Source: Veillonella rodentium (GTDB lineage: Bacteria > Bacillota > Negativicutes > Veillonellales > Veillonellaceae). From it: 64,000 bases of DNA. Within the stretch, counting starts at the first letter, position 1. Every line of letters starts with the position of its first letter. Below, piece after piece: positions 35,701 through 43,656 of the stretch. A program made the translations under genes and the position numbers. The stretch lies in NCBI RefSeq assembly GCF_900187285.1, contig NZ_LT906470.1, positions 417,501-481,500 of the forward strand, read 5' to 3'. The notes below the pieces were generated by a model that was not told the origin of the DNA, did no database searches, and saw only the letters and a program-made list of their open reading frames with translations.

Positions 35701-36446
35701 GCTTCCTTGATAGGGCCGGTGAAACGATTATCCTCGATGGTGATATCCGTCAATTCCGTCATAAATGTAGTATGACGACAATGGTCGGACCAGTAGGTGT
35801 CAAAGAGGCGAATTTCCGTAATCGTCGGGTTTCTACGCTCCACATCGGTGTATTGCTGGCGGATTAATTGAAGATCCGCTACGGTCATGGCAAGACCGTA
35901 GTTGTCGATGAGGGACCTTAAATCGTCATCGCTCATCTCTGTGAAACCGTCGATGGTCGCCACCGGTTTCGGTTCCTCCAGGTCGAGGGCCAATGTGCTC
36001 GGCATATCGAGGCTTGCTTCGCGGGAGTCCACGGGATTGATGTAGTAGGCTTTAATCGCCTGTTTTTGTGCTTCCGTGAAAGTGCCCTCTATGGCATATA
36101 CACGGGCGCAACGCACGATGTGTCCCGATGTAAGGGTGAGCATGGAGATACATTGCTCCGCACTGTCCGCCCGTTGATCGTATTGCCCCGGTACATATTC
36201 AACAGCGAATACGAGGCCGTCTATAGATGGTAATGTATCCATGATTGTATCTACCGGCGGTTCGGAGAAAATAAGATTTTTGGCTTTTTCCAGGTCCTTT
36301 TCGGATAGATGCTCGATATCATAACGTTCATAGATTGTTACCGCAGTAGCCGGCAAGGATAACTCCTGCTGTAAGGTGTGTAACATACGTTCTGACTCTT
36401 GATTGAAAGATTCTCGTTTCGTTACGAATAAGCGTTGAATAGCCAT
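32706..36446 (-). CDS. purL: Phosphoribosylformylglycinamidine synthase, single-chain
   Basis: A 1246-residue enzyme for step four of purine synthesis (FGAR + Gln + ATP to FGAM). It is the large one-chain form, with a FGAM synthase part (first ~950 residues; NETHNHPTEIEPFGGAATCLGG and GAVIGAAPRNQVRREEP visible) and a C-terminal class I glutamine amidotransferase (FPGTNCEYDSARAF, GGFSAGDEPDGSGKF, the nucleophile in GICNGFQALIKLG near residue 1086, SHGEGRF). So no purS/purQ is needed. GAGGAGG precedes ATG 36446. It is divergent from a LysR gene and apart from the other pur genes on the plus strand. Confidence 0.96.
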   Translation of the reverse strand: MAIQRLFVTKRESFNQESERMLHTLQQELSLPATAVTIYERYDIEHLSEKDLEKAKNLIFSEPPVDTIMDTLPSIDGLVFAVEYVPGQYDQRADSAEQCISMLTLTSGHIVRCARVYAIEGTFTEAQKQAIKAYYINPVDSREASLDMPSTLALDLEEPKPVATIDGFTEMSDDDLRSLIDNYGLAMTVADLQLIRQQYTDVERRNPTITEIRLFDTYWSDHCRHTTFMTELTDITIEDNRFTGPIKEALEEYMNGRNELYVSKTKARSLMDMATLAVKELRHAGGLTNLDESEEINACTIIVPVDVNGTIEEWLLLFKNETHNHPTEIEPFGGAATCLGGCIRDPLSGRAYVYQAMRVTGAGDPHTSLGDTLKGKLPQKKITREAARGYSSYGNQIGLATGEVKEYYHPGYVAKRMEIGAVIGAAPRNQVRREEPVAGDVIILLGGKTGRDGCGGATGSSKEHTTESLATCGAEVQKGNALTERKIQRLFRRPEVTTLIKRCNDFGAGGVSVAIGELTNGVTINLDSVPKKYAGLDGTELAISESQERMACVIAPSDIDRFKKFCDEENLECTVVADVTDTNRLIMNWKGETIVDISRDFLNTNGAKQQQTAIVTAPDEKSYFRRGSASADNFKEQWLAAVSDLNTASQQGLVECFDSTVGANTVLMPFGGKFQKTPTQGMVAKLPVLHGETTTASIMTHGFVPELSDWSPYHGAQYAVLLSVAKLVALGGNRKSAYLTLQEYFEHLTTAESWGKPVSALLGAYKAQKELEIGAIGGKDSMSGTFMDLTVPPTLVSFAVDTTSAKNIISQDLKGADHRLVFFDVPRTYNDTPDWDRFKENCDILQEEIEKGRIYSAYVVDHGGIPEAVTKIALGNNIGVKFDKYAERVLFQPALGAFIAEVDIKAVNHLLELLDLKVIGVTQSDPVIEWNGQSVSLKEVQAAYETPLNDVFPMYAKNGTGEAVAYIHDQHAKPRSTSLRAKPKVLIPVFPGTNCEYDSARAFERAGADTDIVIIRNQTPEQLKESIDVIKGKLAQSQILMFPGGFSAGDEPDGSGKFMATLFRNPYLAEGLENLLYKQDGLVLGICNGFQALIKLGLLPGGHIETLTADHPTLTYNTIGRHISRMVHTKVISTKTPWMSEAKAGEIYTVPISHGEGRFIASPQQVLEFNKTGQIATQYVDFNGIASMDSRFNPNQSVAAIEGIYSPDGRVFGKMAHSERCGADISKNIPGNLELPIFTSGVKYFK

Positions 36447-36494
36447 TGTAGCCTCCTCAAATGTATAAATTCCGTTTATGGAGTTGACAAAATA

Positions 36495-36523
36495 AGTATA
36501 ATCGGTCTAGACTTATAAGTAAA
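36495..36523 (-). promoter_or_regulatory. purL promoter
   Basis: On the minus strand TTTACT, 17 bp, TATACT (plus positions 36518-36523 and 36495-36500). No purine riboswitch core was recognised between it and the start. Confidence 0.55.
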
Positions 36524-36619
36524 GATAATCTTATTAATAAAAAGATTAGAATTTCTAATAAATGTGAAAAATTCATGAAGGTCATAAGACCTGAGATTCA
36601 TGAAGAACTCTACGCGATT

Positions 36620-36661
36620 GCTGAGCGTTTTGCTAGATAAGCTGAGCATCCTGCTAGATAA
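36620..36661. repeat. Two tandem 21-bp repeats upstream of the LysR gene
   Basis: Units 36620-36640 and 36641-36661 share GCTGAGC and TGCTAGATAA and differ at three positions in the middle. ATTCATGAAG also occurs twice just before (36571-36580, 36596-36605). They lie in the purL/LysR divergent region and could be regulator sites. Confidence 0.6.
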
Positions 36662-36731
36662 AGAGTTTTGATTGACGTATGTATTAATTTATACAAAGTT
36701 CCATTATTAGTATATAACAGAGGTGAATAAA

Positions 36732-37637
36732 ATGGCAGTATCTGCAGATTTATACAGAACTTTTTTAGGTGTCGGTTTGTATTTATCTTTTTCTCGTGCA
36801 GCGAAGGAACTCGGAGTGTCTCAGTCCGCCATCAGTCAAAGTATTAAACAGTTGGAAGGGGAACTCAATATGCCCCTTTTCGTGAGGACTACAAAATCCG
36901 TAGGCTTTACACCGGAAGGCAAGGAACTTTTTGATACGGTGGCAAAGGCGTTTTCCATTTTGGATAATGGCGTTACTCAACTGCAGGAACGTGTGAATCA
37001 GGCTTATGAAAGTTTAAATCTGGCAGCTACGGATACTTTGTGCCGTCATTTTCTGTTGCCCTACTTTCATAAGTGGCAGTTACAGGAAAGCGAAATCGGT
37101 TTGCATATCATCAATAAACCGTCACCGGACTGTGTGCAGCTGGTGCTTGATAAGGAAGCGCAGTTAGCCGTGGTCAATGATTACGAAGGATTGAGGGAAA
37201 ATCCTCAGCTGGAGGTGACCACTTTAGCGACAATTCAAGATGTTTTTGTAGGCGGTCATGAATATAAAGGGGCCGGATTCTTTGATCAGGGGCGTCTCCT
37301 GAATGAACCGATGCTTTTACTGCAAAAGGGAACCGCAAGTCGGACATTCTTTGATGAAGTGACTCATGGTGCATGCCGCAAGCCTCGTTTTGAACTGGGC
37401 AGTGTCGATGTGTTGCTGGACCTCGTGGAAATCAACATGGGGATTGCTATGTTGCCGAGTCATGTGGTACAGGAAAAAATGCAGGAAGGCGCTATCGTAC
37501 GTATCGATACGGATATCCCTGTGCCGACTCGCGATATCGTCCTTGTACGCTCCCGACTGGTGCCGCAATCGGAAGGAGCTGCACGATTTACGGCGCTGCT
37601 TGTAAATAAGGAAAGCAATCGGGATAAAATTTTATAA
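36732..37637 (+). CDS. LysR-family transcriptional regulator
   Basis: A 301-residue LysR regulator. The winged helix is at ~8-66 (LYLSFSRAAKELGVSQSAISQSIKQLEGELNMPLFVRTTKSVGFTPEG pattern, seen in part) with the linker helix after it. The effector domain (~90-290) is of the periplasmic-binding-protein type. ATG 36732 has AGAGGTG upstream; the frame opens at GTG 36723. It is divergent from purL and followed by xpt, so a role in purine gene control is possible but unproven. The co-inducer is unknown. Confidence 0.9.
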   Translation: MAVSADLYRTFLGVGLYLSFSRAAKELGVSQSAISQSIKQLEGELNMPLFVRTTKSVGFTPEGKELFDTVAKAFSILDNGVTQLQERVNQAYESLNLAATDTLCRHFLLPYFHKWQLQESEIGLHIINKPSPDCVQLVLDKEAQLAVVNDYEGLRENPQLEVTTLATIQDVFVGGHEYKGAGFFDQGRLLNEPMLLLQKGTASRTFFDEVTHGACRKPRFELGSVDVLLDLVEINMGIAMLPSHVVQEKMQEGAIVRIDTDIPVPTRDIVLVRSRLVPQSEGAARFTALLVNKESNRDKIL

Positions 37638-37665
37638 ATCATATACCTTATACTGATTATGCTGG

Positions 37666-37713
37666 ACTGCATTTCAAATTTTTTGCGAGGAGTTTGAAAT
37701 GCAGTTTATCTTT
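37666..37713 (+). terminator. Terminator of the LysR gene, nested inverted repeats
   Basis: ACTGCATTTCAAA (37666-37678) pairs with TTTGAAATGCAGT (37693-37705), followed by TTATCTTTT. A second pair, TATACCTTAT (37642-37651) and ATAAGGTATA (37716-37725), encloses the whole. Confidence 0.75.
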
Positions 37714-37828
37714 TAATAAGGTATAGTTTTATTTTTAAATAATATATGAAATGTGCTTTCAATATATATTGACCCTGAGCCCCTATTTACGTTAAAATTT
37801 AAAGATAGTTATACGGAGGTATAAGTAC

Positions 37829-38404
37829 ATGGAATTATTAAAGCAACGCATTCGAGATGAGGGCATCGTCCTCAATAATCGCGTGTTAAAAGTAGATGGA
37901 TTTTTGAATCATCAAATCGATCCGCATTTGTTCAAAGCCATCGGAAAGGAAATTGCAGATCGCTATCGTGATGCGGGGGTACAACGGATTGTCACTATAG
38001 AAGCATCGGGTATCGCTTTAGCATTGATGGCCGCATTGGAACTCGATGTACCGTTGGTATTTGCACGCAAGAAAAAATCGATTCTCATGGTGGATGAGGT
38101 ATATCATTCCGTTGTCTATTCCTATACAAAGGAAGAAAACTATGAAATCACGATTTCCAAAAAGTTCTTGCCAGCCGGTGAAAAGGTATTGATCATCGAT
38201 GATTTCTTGGCATCCGGTGAAGCCGCTATGGGTCTGGCTAAATTGGTGCAGGAAGCAGGTGATGAAGTGGTGGGTATGGCGATTGCCATCGAAAAATCCT
38301 TTCAGCCCGGACGTGAACGCCTTGAAAATGCGGGGTTCCGTGTAGAGTCGTTAGTGCGTATCAAAGAATTCAAGGATAATGGTTGTGTATTTTTAGAAGA
38401 CTGA
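37829..38404 (+). CDS. xpt: Xanthine phosphoribosyltransferase
   Basis: A 191-residue type I phosphoribosyltransferase that salvages xanthine to XMP. The N-terminus (MELLKQRIRDEGIVLNNRVL, then FLNHQIDP) and the PRPP loop VLIIDDFLASGEAA match Bacillus Xpt. Length is typical. CGGAGG precedes the start. A TTGACC near 37768 with an AT-rich -10 about 17 bp on may be its promoter. The guanine riboswitch common before xpt in Bacillus was not recognised here. Two small paralogous genes follow closely. Confidence 0.95.
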   Translation: MELLKQRIRDEGIVLNNRVLKVDGFLNHQIDPHLFKAIGKEIADRYRDAGVQRIVTIEASGIALALMAALELDVPLVFARKKKSILMVDEVYHSVVYSYTKEENYEITISKKFLPAGEKVLIIDDFLASGEAAMGLAKLVQEAGDEVVGMAIAIEKSFQPGRERLENAGFRVESLVRIKEFKDNGCVFLED

Positions 38405-38441
38405 TGTGTGTGTGGTCTTGTCATTAGTTGTAGAGGGTATT

Positions 38442-38891
38442 ATGAATCACAAAGCAGAAAAATTTGATTTACTTGTAGCAGATCTTGAAAAAGGCGGTAA
38501 CGGTTGGTTTCTTAAGGAGGAATTGACCGATGACTTAAATACTGTTGTATATCACGGTCGTTTAGATGTGCATGAAAACAGCCTGCCTGTGTTTATCGTA
38601 GTGGATGATTCCGCATTTTCCTATGTGCGTGTAGCGATTACGACGACATCTGTTGCAAAAGATATGATTCCTTCCGTGTTAGAGGAATTGAATACATTAA
38701 ATCAGGAATATAAAGTATCTAAATATTATGTAAGCAATGAAGATGGTAATATATATATGGATATTTCCGTTCCTACATTGGATGAACAGTTTGACCCTAG
38801 CGTGCTGGTGAATATCTTATTAGGTGTAATCCAACCTCACCTGGATGAGGTACATCAAGGTATTCTCAAGGTAGCGGGCATAGTTAAATAG
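38442..38891 (+). CDS. YbjN/T3SS-chaperone-like small protein, copy 1
   Basis: A 149-residue acidic soluble protein (from ATG 38442 with AGAGGG; the frame opens at 38406). It has an alternating alpha/beta pattern reminiscent of YbjN or type III secretion chaperone folds: a helix (HKAEKFDLLVADLEK), then strands (TVVYHGRLDV, LPVFIVVDDS, YVRVAITTT) and a long helix. No catalytic motif. The next gene is a distant paralogue of similar length and layout. Function unknown. Confidence 0.65.
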   Translation: MNHKAEKFDLLVADLEKGGNGWFLKEELTDDLNTVVYHGRLDVHENSLPVFIVVDDSAFSYVRVAITTTSVAKDMIPSVLEELNTLNQEYKVSKYYVSNEDGNIYMDISVPTLDEQFDPSVLVNILLGVIQPHLDEVHQGILKVAGIVK

Positions 38892-38899
38892 AGGTCGTT

Positions 38900-39340
38900 A
38901 TGAATCCGAAAGCACTAGCCTTTGACAAATTTATGAAAGAAGAGCAGATAACGTCTTTTGAACGCAAGGATTTTGAAGATGAAGACGGTACTGTCGTATA
39001 TCGTTCGTACATCAAATCTCCGTTGTGGGATATGCCGTTATTTGTGATCTTAGATAATAGTATTTACAGCGTTATCCGTTTGGTTTTGGGCCCTGAAAAG
39101 GTGACAGCTCAGAATATGACTGCCTTAAATGCGCTTATCAATCGTGAAAATGCAACGTATAAGAATTATAAACTTTATATTGACGAGCAGGATTCCAGTT
39201 TATATCTGGACTGCGTATATATGTGTGCTGATGATGCTTTCGAGCCTGCCTTGATGTATGCGTTGATGTCATCTATCGTGGATTATATTCCCGAATCTGT
39301 AGGTGAATTGAAAAGCGCTTTTGAAAGTACGGCGCATTAG
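38900..39340 (+). CDS. YbjN/T3SS-chaperone-like small protein, copy 2
   Basis: A 146-residue protein with the same plan as its upstream neighbour: a first helix, DGTVVYRSYI, MPLFVILDNSIYSVIRLVLG, a helix ending NRENATYKNYKLYIDEQDSSLYLDC, and a final helix. The paired segments (TVVY.., LPVFIVVDDS versus MPLFVILDNS, YKVSKYYVSNEDGNIYMD versus YKNYKLYIDEQDSSLYLD) show an old tandem duplication. Eight bases separate the two genes, so they are co-expressed and may form a heterodimer. Function unknown. Confidence 0.65.
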   Translation: MNPKALAFDKFMKEEQITSFERKDFEDEDGTVVYRSYIKSPLWDMPLFVILDNSIYSVIRLVLGPEKVTAQNMTALNALINRENATYKNYKLYIDEQDSSLYLDCVYMCADDAFEPALMYALMSSIVDYIPESVGELKSAFESTAH

Positions 39341-39411
39341 AACATGATGTAGTTGGTTTATAAATATATAGCTGCTGATGTATAAAAGAGCATATCGTTC
39401 GGAAGTTGAAT

Positions 39412-39452
39412 AAAAGAGACAATCGATTCAATAAATCGACTGTCTCTTTTTT
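39412..39452 (+). terminator. Terminator of xpt and paralogues
   Basis: AAAAGAGACA-TCGATT and AATCGA-TGTCTCTTTT pair over ~16 bp, followed by more T. Confidence 0.9.
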
Positions 39453-39643
39453 GTATGCTGAAAACTATATGATAAATATGATTATACCTTGTCATGAAAG
39501 ACTTTGATGACATTGTTTCAATCGAAGTGAAGTATCTAATTTATTATGTGAATTCTTCATAGATCTTGTTTCCTAATTATTCTGCTGTTCGATATATACC
39601 GAACGATAATAAAAACTTATATATTAATTATTCGAAAAAAGTA
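39453..39643. other. AT-rich spacer before the purE promoter
   Basis: The whole gap between the paralogue gene and the purE leader ORF is 357 bp. Besides the terminator and the purE promoter, no structure was recognised in this part. Confidence 0.45.
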
Positions 39644-39672
39644 TTGACCGAAGGTCTTGTTAGTGTTACAAT
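39644..39672 (+). promoter_or_regulatory. Promoter of the purE operon
   Basis: TTGACC (39644-39649), 17-bp spacer, TACAAT (39667-39672). The transcript should start near 39679, just before the leader ORF. Confidence 0.85.
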
Positions 39673-39675
39673 TTA

Positions 39676-39694
39676 GCTACTAAAAGGAGGTAGC
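39676..39694 (+). promoter_or_regulatory. Hairpin enclosing the leader-ORF ribosome binding site
   Basis: GCTAC (39676-39680) pairs with GTAGC (39690-39694) and holds AAAAGGAGG in the loop. It could modulate initiation on the leader peptide. Confidence 0.4.
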
Positions 39695-39697
39695 ACC

Positions 39698-39790
39698 ATG
39701 AAACGCTTTTATCAACAATCAACAAGTGAATCTTCGGAGGCTATCTGTGCGCATTTGACCCGGTCTGTTCAGGCTGGGCTTTTTTATTAG
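39698..39790 (+). CDS. Putative 30-residue leader peptide of the purE operon
   Basis: ATG at 39698 follows a strong AAAGGAGG with ideal spacing and opens a 30-codon frame ending at TAG 39790. The peptide starts MKRFYQQSTSESSEA and ends QAGLFY; it is rich in Ser (six) and has two adjacent Gln. Its last codons overlap a G/C-rich hairpin followed by six T (39759-39785), and the purE ribosome binding site begins at the stop codon. This is the layout of an attenuator leader peptide. What would stall the ribosome is unknown; Gln or Ser supply is one thought, since purine synthesis consumes Gln. Confidence 0.6.
   Translation: MKRFYQQSTSESSEAICAHLTRSVQAGLFY
39759..39786 (+). terminator. Attenuator-like terminator before purE
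   Basis: CCCGGTC (39759-39765) pairs with GGCTGGG (39772-39778), two G-U pairs included, then CTTTTTT. It lies between the operon promoter and purE, so it must be read through for expression. Confidence 0.65.
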
Positions 39791-39798
39791 GAGGTTAT

Positions 39799-40290
39799 AT
39801 GAAGGTCGGTATCATCATGGGCAGCAAGTCCGATTTGGATATAATGAAGAAGGCATCTGCCGTATTGGATGAATTTGATATTCCCTATGAAATGGTTATT
39901 GCTTCGGCTCATCGTACGCCGGAGGCTGTGCGGTCCTTCGTAACACGCCTCGAAACGGAAGGTGCCATCGCCTTTATTGCCGGTGCCGGTGCGGCGGCTC
40001 ATTTGCCGGGGGTTGTGGCAAGTTTTACAACGCTTCCCGTTATTGGTATCCCTCTTAATGCGACGGCTCTTAAGGGCGTCGACTCATTACTCGCCATCGT
40101 TCAGATGCCGTCCGGTATGCCTGTGGCGACGATGGCTGTGGACGGGGCTAAAAATGCGGCTCTCTTTGCGGTACAGATCGGTGCCGCTTTCAATAAAGAA
40201 TTAAAAGAACGATACGAGCAATATCGAAAGGATATGGCGGATAAAGTGTTAGCGGACAACGAGGCGTTGCAGAGCGAACTCGGTAAATGA
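39799..40290 (+). CDS. purE: N5-carboxyaminoimidazole ribonucleotide mutase
   Basis: A 163-residue class I PurE (GSKSDLDIMKKA, then ASAHRTPE with the catalytic His, and AGAAAHLPGVVAS). It moves the carboxyl group of N5-CAIR to make CAIR. Its usual partner purK is not in the window. AGGAGG directly follows the leader-peptide stop. It begins the purE-C-F-M-N-H-D run; 158 bp separate it from purC, the largest gap in the operon. Confidence 0.96.
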   Translation: MKVGIIMGSKSDLDIMKKASAVLDEFDIPYEMVIASAHRTPEAVRSFVTRLETEGAIAFIAGAGAAAHLPGVVASFTTLPVIGIPLNATALKGVDSLLAIVQMPSGMPVATMAVDGAKNAALFAVQIGAAFNKELKERYEQYRKDMADKVLADNEALQSELGK

Positions 40291-40448
40291 TGTCGATTCA
40301 GACTGTATCGTCCGCTGCGAGGTAATATATCGCCCAATGAATACTTCGAAATTTTCGGAATTAAAGTTTTTAATTTTTAATATTAACAGTTTCAGCATTT
40401 ATTACGGTTAAAATAGATCATTCATAATTTACGGCAAAGGAGATCATC

Positions 40449-41177
40449 ATGGCTAACATCGAACTGGACAAATTGACATTATTGTATGAAGGTAAAGCGA
40501 AACAGGTGTATCAGACAGATAATAAAGATGAATACATTGTACATTATAAGGATGATGCCACCGCATTTAACGGCGAAAAACATGACACGATTCTAGGTAA
40601 GGGCGTATTGAACAATAAGATTTCCTCGTTCTTCTTTGAGCTGCTAAAAAAAGAGGGTGTACCGACTCATTTTATCCGTCGTGAAGATGACCGCAATCAA
40701 TTGGTACTTACCTTGGATATCATTCCATTAGAAGTTATTATTCGTAACATTGCAGCGGGCTCCATGGCGAAACGTTTCGGCATCGAAGAAGGAACACCTT
40801 TACAACATCCGATTCTAGAATTCTGTTATAAAAACGATGAATTAGGCGATCCTTTTGCCAATGAATCGCAGATTACGGCGCTCGGATGGGCTACGCAGGA
40901 AGAACTTGATACGATTTCTACCATCACTTTAAAAGTAAATGATATTTTAAAGAAATTTTTGGCTACAAAAAATGTAACCCTTGTAGATTTTAAAGTGGAA
41001 TTCGGCAGACATAACGGCGAAGTGCTTTTAGGGGATGAAATTTCTCCTGATACATGCCGTTTCTGGGACGCTACAACGGGTGACAAGCTTGATAAAGACC
41101 GTTTCCGTCGCGATCTCGGCAATGTTGAAGAAGCCTATAAGGAGATGTTGTTCCGCCTCACAGGCGAGCGTGCTTAA
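40449..41177 (+). CDS. purC: SAICAR synthetase
   Basis: A 242-residue enzyme joining aspartate to CAIR with ATP. Seen: [15 protein letters not shown] near the N-terminus, [31 protein letters not shown], and [10 protein letters not shown]. Length is typical of the short bacterial PurC. AAGGAG lies upstream. Only 12 bp separate it from purF. Confidence 0.97.
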   Translation: MANIELDKLTLLYEGKAKQVYQTDNKDEYIVHYKDDATAFNGEKHDTILGKGVLNNKISSFFFELLKKEGVPTHFIRREDDRNQLVLTLDIIPLEVIIRNIAAGSMAKRFGIEEGTPLQHPILEFCYKNDELGDPFANESQITALGWATQEELDTISTITLKVNDILKKFLATKNVTLVDFKVEFGRHNGEVLLGDEISPDTCRFWDATTGDKLDKDRFRRDLGNVEEAYKEMLFRLTGERA

Positions 41178-41189
41178 TCGGAGTGACTC

Positions 41190-42608
41190 ATGAATTACGA
41201 TCCTATTTTTGACAAGTGGCATGAAGAATGCGGTGTGTTCGGCATCTTTGATCATACCGTAGATGTGGCTCGTTATGTGTACTGGGGCTTGTTTGCGTTA
41301 CAACATCGGGGGCAGGAAAGCGCCGGTATCGCCGTTACGGATGGGCACGATGTGGAATTGAAAAAGGGCATGGGTCTTTTGACGGAGGCTATTAAGGAAT
41401 TGCCGACCTTGCCGAGTTATATGGGAACCGGTCATGTCAGATATTCCACGACGGGCTCCAGTAATCCTCGCAATATTCAACCCTTGGTCATTCATTATCA
41501 GGGCGGACAGATCGCGGTGGCTCACAATGGTAATTTGACGAATGCCCTTGCTATCCGCAAGCGCCTTGAAGCGGACGGTTCGATCTTTCAGACGACCATG
41601 GATTCGGAGGTTATCGTAAATTTAATTGCCCGGTCCAAGGCTGCCACACAGGTAGAACGCATCGCCGATGCGGCGCGTCAAATCGAGGGGGCTTTTTCGT
41701 TGGTTATTACCACAAATGATTCTCTTGTGGGCCTTCGCGATCCGCAGGGATTCAGACCTCTCTGCTTAGGCAAGACCGAGAACGGATATGTACTGTCTAG
41801 TGAAAGCTGCGCTTTTGACGCGATTAAGGCGGAGTTTATACGCCATATCGATCCGGGTGAAATGGTCATTATCGATGATAGCGGTGTACGCAGCACTATC
41901 TATGCGGAGCCCGAAAAAATCGATAAAAAGCTATGCGTTTTTGAATATATTTATTTCGCCCGCTCCGACAGTCATATCGACGGTCAGTCGGTGTATGAAG
42001 CGCGTATCAACATGGGGCGTGAATTATATAATGAAACAAAATATGATGCGGATATTGTCATGTCCATCCCCGATTCGGGAACGACCGCCGCATTAGGATA
42101 TGCAAGAGCCTCCGGAATTCCTTTCGCGGAAGGTCTCATTAAAAATCGTTACAGCGGACGTACATTCATCAAACCGAATCAGGAGGAACGTGAGCTGGCG
42201 GTGCGCATGAAACTCAACGCATTGCCTCATGTCGTCAGCGGAAAGCGTATCGTTCTCATCGATGATTCCATCGTGCGAGGTACTACGAGCGGACTCATCG
42301 TTAAAATGTTAAAAGAGGCGGGCGCCAAAGAAGTTTACATGTGCGTCAGCTCTCCCACCATTGAGTACTCCTGCCATTACGGCATCGATACGTCGGTCAG
42401 AAAAGAACTCATTGCAGCGACTCATACGGTGGATGAGATTAAGAACTATATTCATGCGGATAAGTTACATTATTTATCCCGTGAGGGGCTCTGTCGCGCT
42501 GTTTCGGGAGTAGGCGCAAATGATTTATGTTTCGCCTGCTTCAATGGTGATTACAGTGTTGCGGTTCCGTCGGAACAGGAGGAAGGGGTCAAATATGTGC
42601 TCGAATAA
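41190..42608 (+). CDS. purF: Amidophosphoribosyltransferase
   Basis: A 472-residue enzyme for the first committed purine step. It is the Bacillus type: a 13-residue propeptide (MNYDPIFDKWHEE) precedes the nucleophile Cys14 of the Ntn glutaminase domain (CGVFGIF), and four cysteines (249, 395, 447, 450) match the 4Fe-4S ligands known for the B. subtilis enzyme. The PRPP loop is IVLIDDSIVRGTTS. The Fe-S cluster makes this form oxygen-sensitive, suiting an anaerobe. It overlaps purM by 14 bp. Confidence 0.97.
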   Translation: MNYDPIFDKWHEECGVFGIFDHTVDVARYVYWGLFALQHRGQESAGIAVTDGHDVELKKGMGLLTEAIKELPTLPSYMGTGHVRYSTTGSSNPRNIQPLVIHYQGGQIAVAHNGNLTNALAIRKRLEADGSIFQTTMDSEVIVNLIARSKAATQVERIADAARQIEGAFSLVITTNDSLVGLRDPQGFRPLCLGKTENGYVLSSESCAFDAIKAEFIRHIDPGEMVIIDDSGVRSTIYAEPEKIDKKLCVFEYIYFARSDSHIDGQSVYEARINMGRELYNETKYDADIVMSIPDSGTTAALGYARASGIPFAEGLIKNRYSGRTFIKPNQEERELAVRMKLNALPHVVSGKRIVLIDDSIVRGTTSGLIVKMLKEAGAKEVYMCVSSPTIEYSCHYGIDTSVRKELIAATHTVDEIKNYIHADKLHYLSREGLCRAVSGVGANDLCFACFNGDYSVAVPSEQEEGVKYVLE

Positions 42609-43656
42609 AACCAGTTTAACCTATCGTGACGCCGGTGTTGATATCGATGCGGGAAACCGCGCCGTGGAATTGATGAAGGAATCCGTAAAGCGCACTTATA
42701 CTCCCGGGGTAGTAGGGGATTTAGGAGGCTTTGGAGGCCTGTACTCCTTGGCGGGGCACAGCATGACGGATCCTATGCTCGTATCCGGTACCGATGGGGT
42801 AGGGACGAAATTACGACTCGCCATCATGATGGATAAACACGATACAATCGGTCAGGACTGTGTGGCGATGAGTGTGAACGATATCCTCGTTCAGGGGGCG
42901 ACGCCTCTATTTTTCCTCGATTACATTGCAGTGGGCAAGTTGGACCCGGTGAAAGTCGCGGATATTGTGCGCGGTGTAGCGCGGGCATGCGAGGAATCAG
43001 GCTGTGCTCTATTGGGTGGTGAAACAGCCGAGATGGCGGGATTCTACGATAATGATGATTATGATGTGGCCGGCTTTGCTGTGGGAATCGTTGATCGACC
43101 TAAACTTATTACCGGTGAACATATCGCGGAGGGAGATATCATTTTGGGATTGCCTTCGTCCGGCGTTCACTCAAACGGATTTTCATTGGTTCGTAAAATC
43201 GTATTTGAACATAAGAAATTCTCCATCGATACCAAAATTCCTGAGTTCGGCAAAACCTTGGGTGAGGAGTTATTGACGCCGACACGGCTGTATCCGAAGG
43301 CTGTATTGCCGCTCCTAGAGAAAAATCTGCTCAAAGGGATGGTTCATATTACGGGCGGCGGCTTTTATGAAAATATTCCTCGCATTCTGCCTAAAGGCGT
43401 AACGGCTCATATTGATGTCAGTACATGGCCTCGCCTGCCGGTATTTACAAAACTGCAGGAGTGGGGTAATGTGAAATGGCCTGAAATGTACCGTACTTTC
43501 AATATGGGAATCGGCATGATTCTCGTCGTGTCACCTGAACAGGCGGACGTAGTGAAAGCGGATCTTGCGAAACGGAATGAAGCGGTTTATGAAATCGGCC
43601 GTGTCGTTAATGGTGACGGCCCTGTAGTTCTCAAAGGGGCTGAATTTGATGCATGA
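42595..43656 (+). CDS. purM: AIR synthetase (phosphoribosylformylglycinamidine cyclo-ligase)
   Basis: A 353-residue PurM. ATG 42595 begins MCSNKTSLTYRDAGVDIDAGN, the standard start, and AGGAGGAAGGGG lies just before it, inside the end of purF; the frame is open from 42520 but that part is purF shadow. Visible: the Gly-rich GGFGGLYSL, LVSGTDGVGTKL, LLGGETAEMAGFY and GLPSSGVHSNGFSLVRK. It closes FGAM to AIR. The start overlaps purF, giving translational coupling. Confidence 0.97.
   Translation: MCSNKTSLTYRDAGVDIDAGNRAVELMKESVKRTYTPGVVGDLGGFGGLYSLAGHSMTDPMLVSGTDGVGTKLRLAIMMDKHDTIGQDCVAMSVNDILVQGATPLFFLDYIAVGKLDPVKVADIVRGVARACEESGCALLGGETAEMAGFYDNDDYDVAGFAVGIVDRPKLITGEHIAEGDIILGLPSSGVHSNGFSLVRKIVFEHKKFSIDTKIPEFGKTLGEELLTPTRLYPKAVLPLLEKNLLKGMVHITGGGFYENIPRILPKGVTAHIDVSTWPRLPVFTKLQEWGNVKWPEMYRTFNMGIGMILVVSPEQADVVKADLAKRNEAVYEIGRVVNGDGPVVLKGAEFDA

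Noticed and set aside
37638-37828. Possible guanine riboswitch before xpt
   Set aside because: Although common before xpt in Bacillus, the conserved purine-riboswitch loops were not recognised; only a terminator and AT-rich promoter sequence are seen.
39650-39798. Possible PRPP or purine riboswitch before purE
   Set aside because: The untranslated leader is too short and is occupied by the small ORF; no conserved core was recognised.
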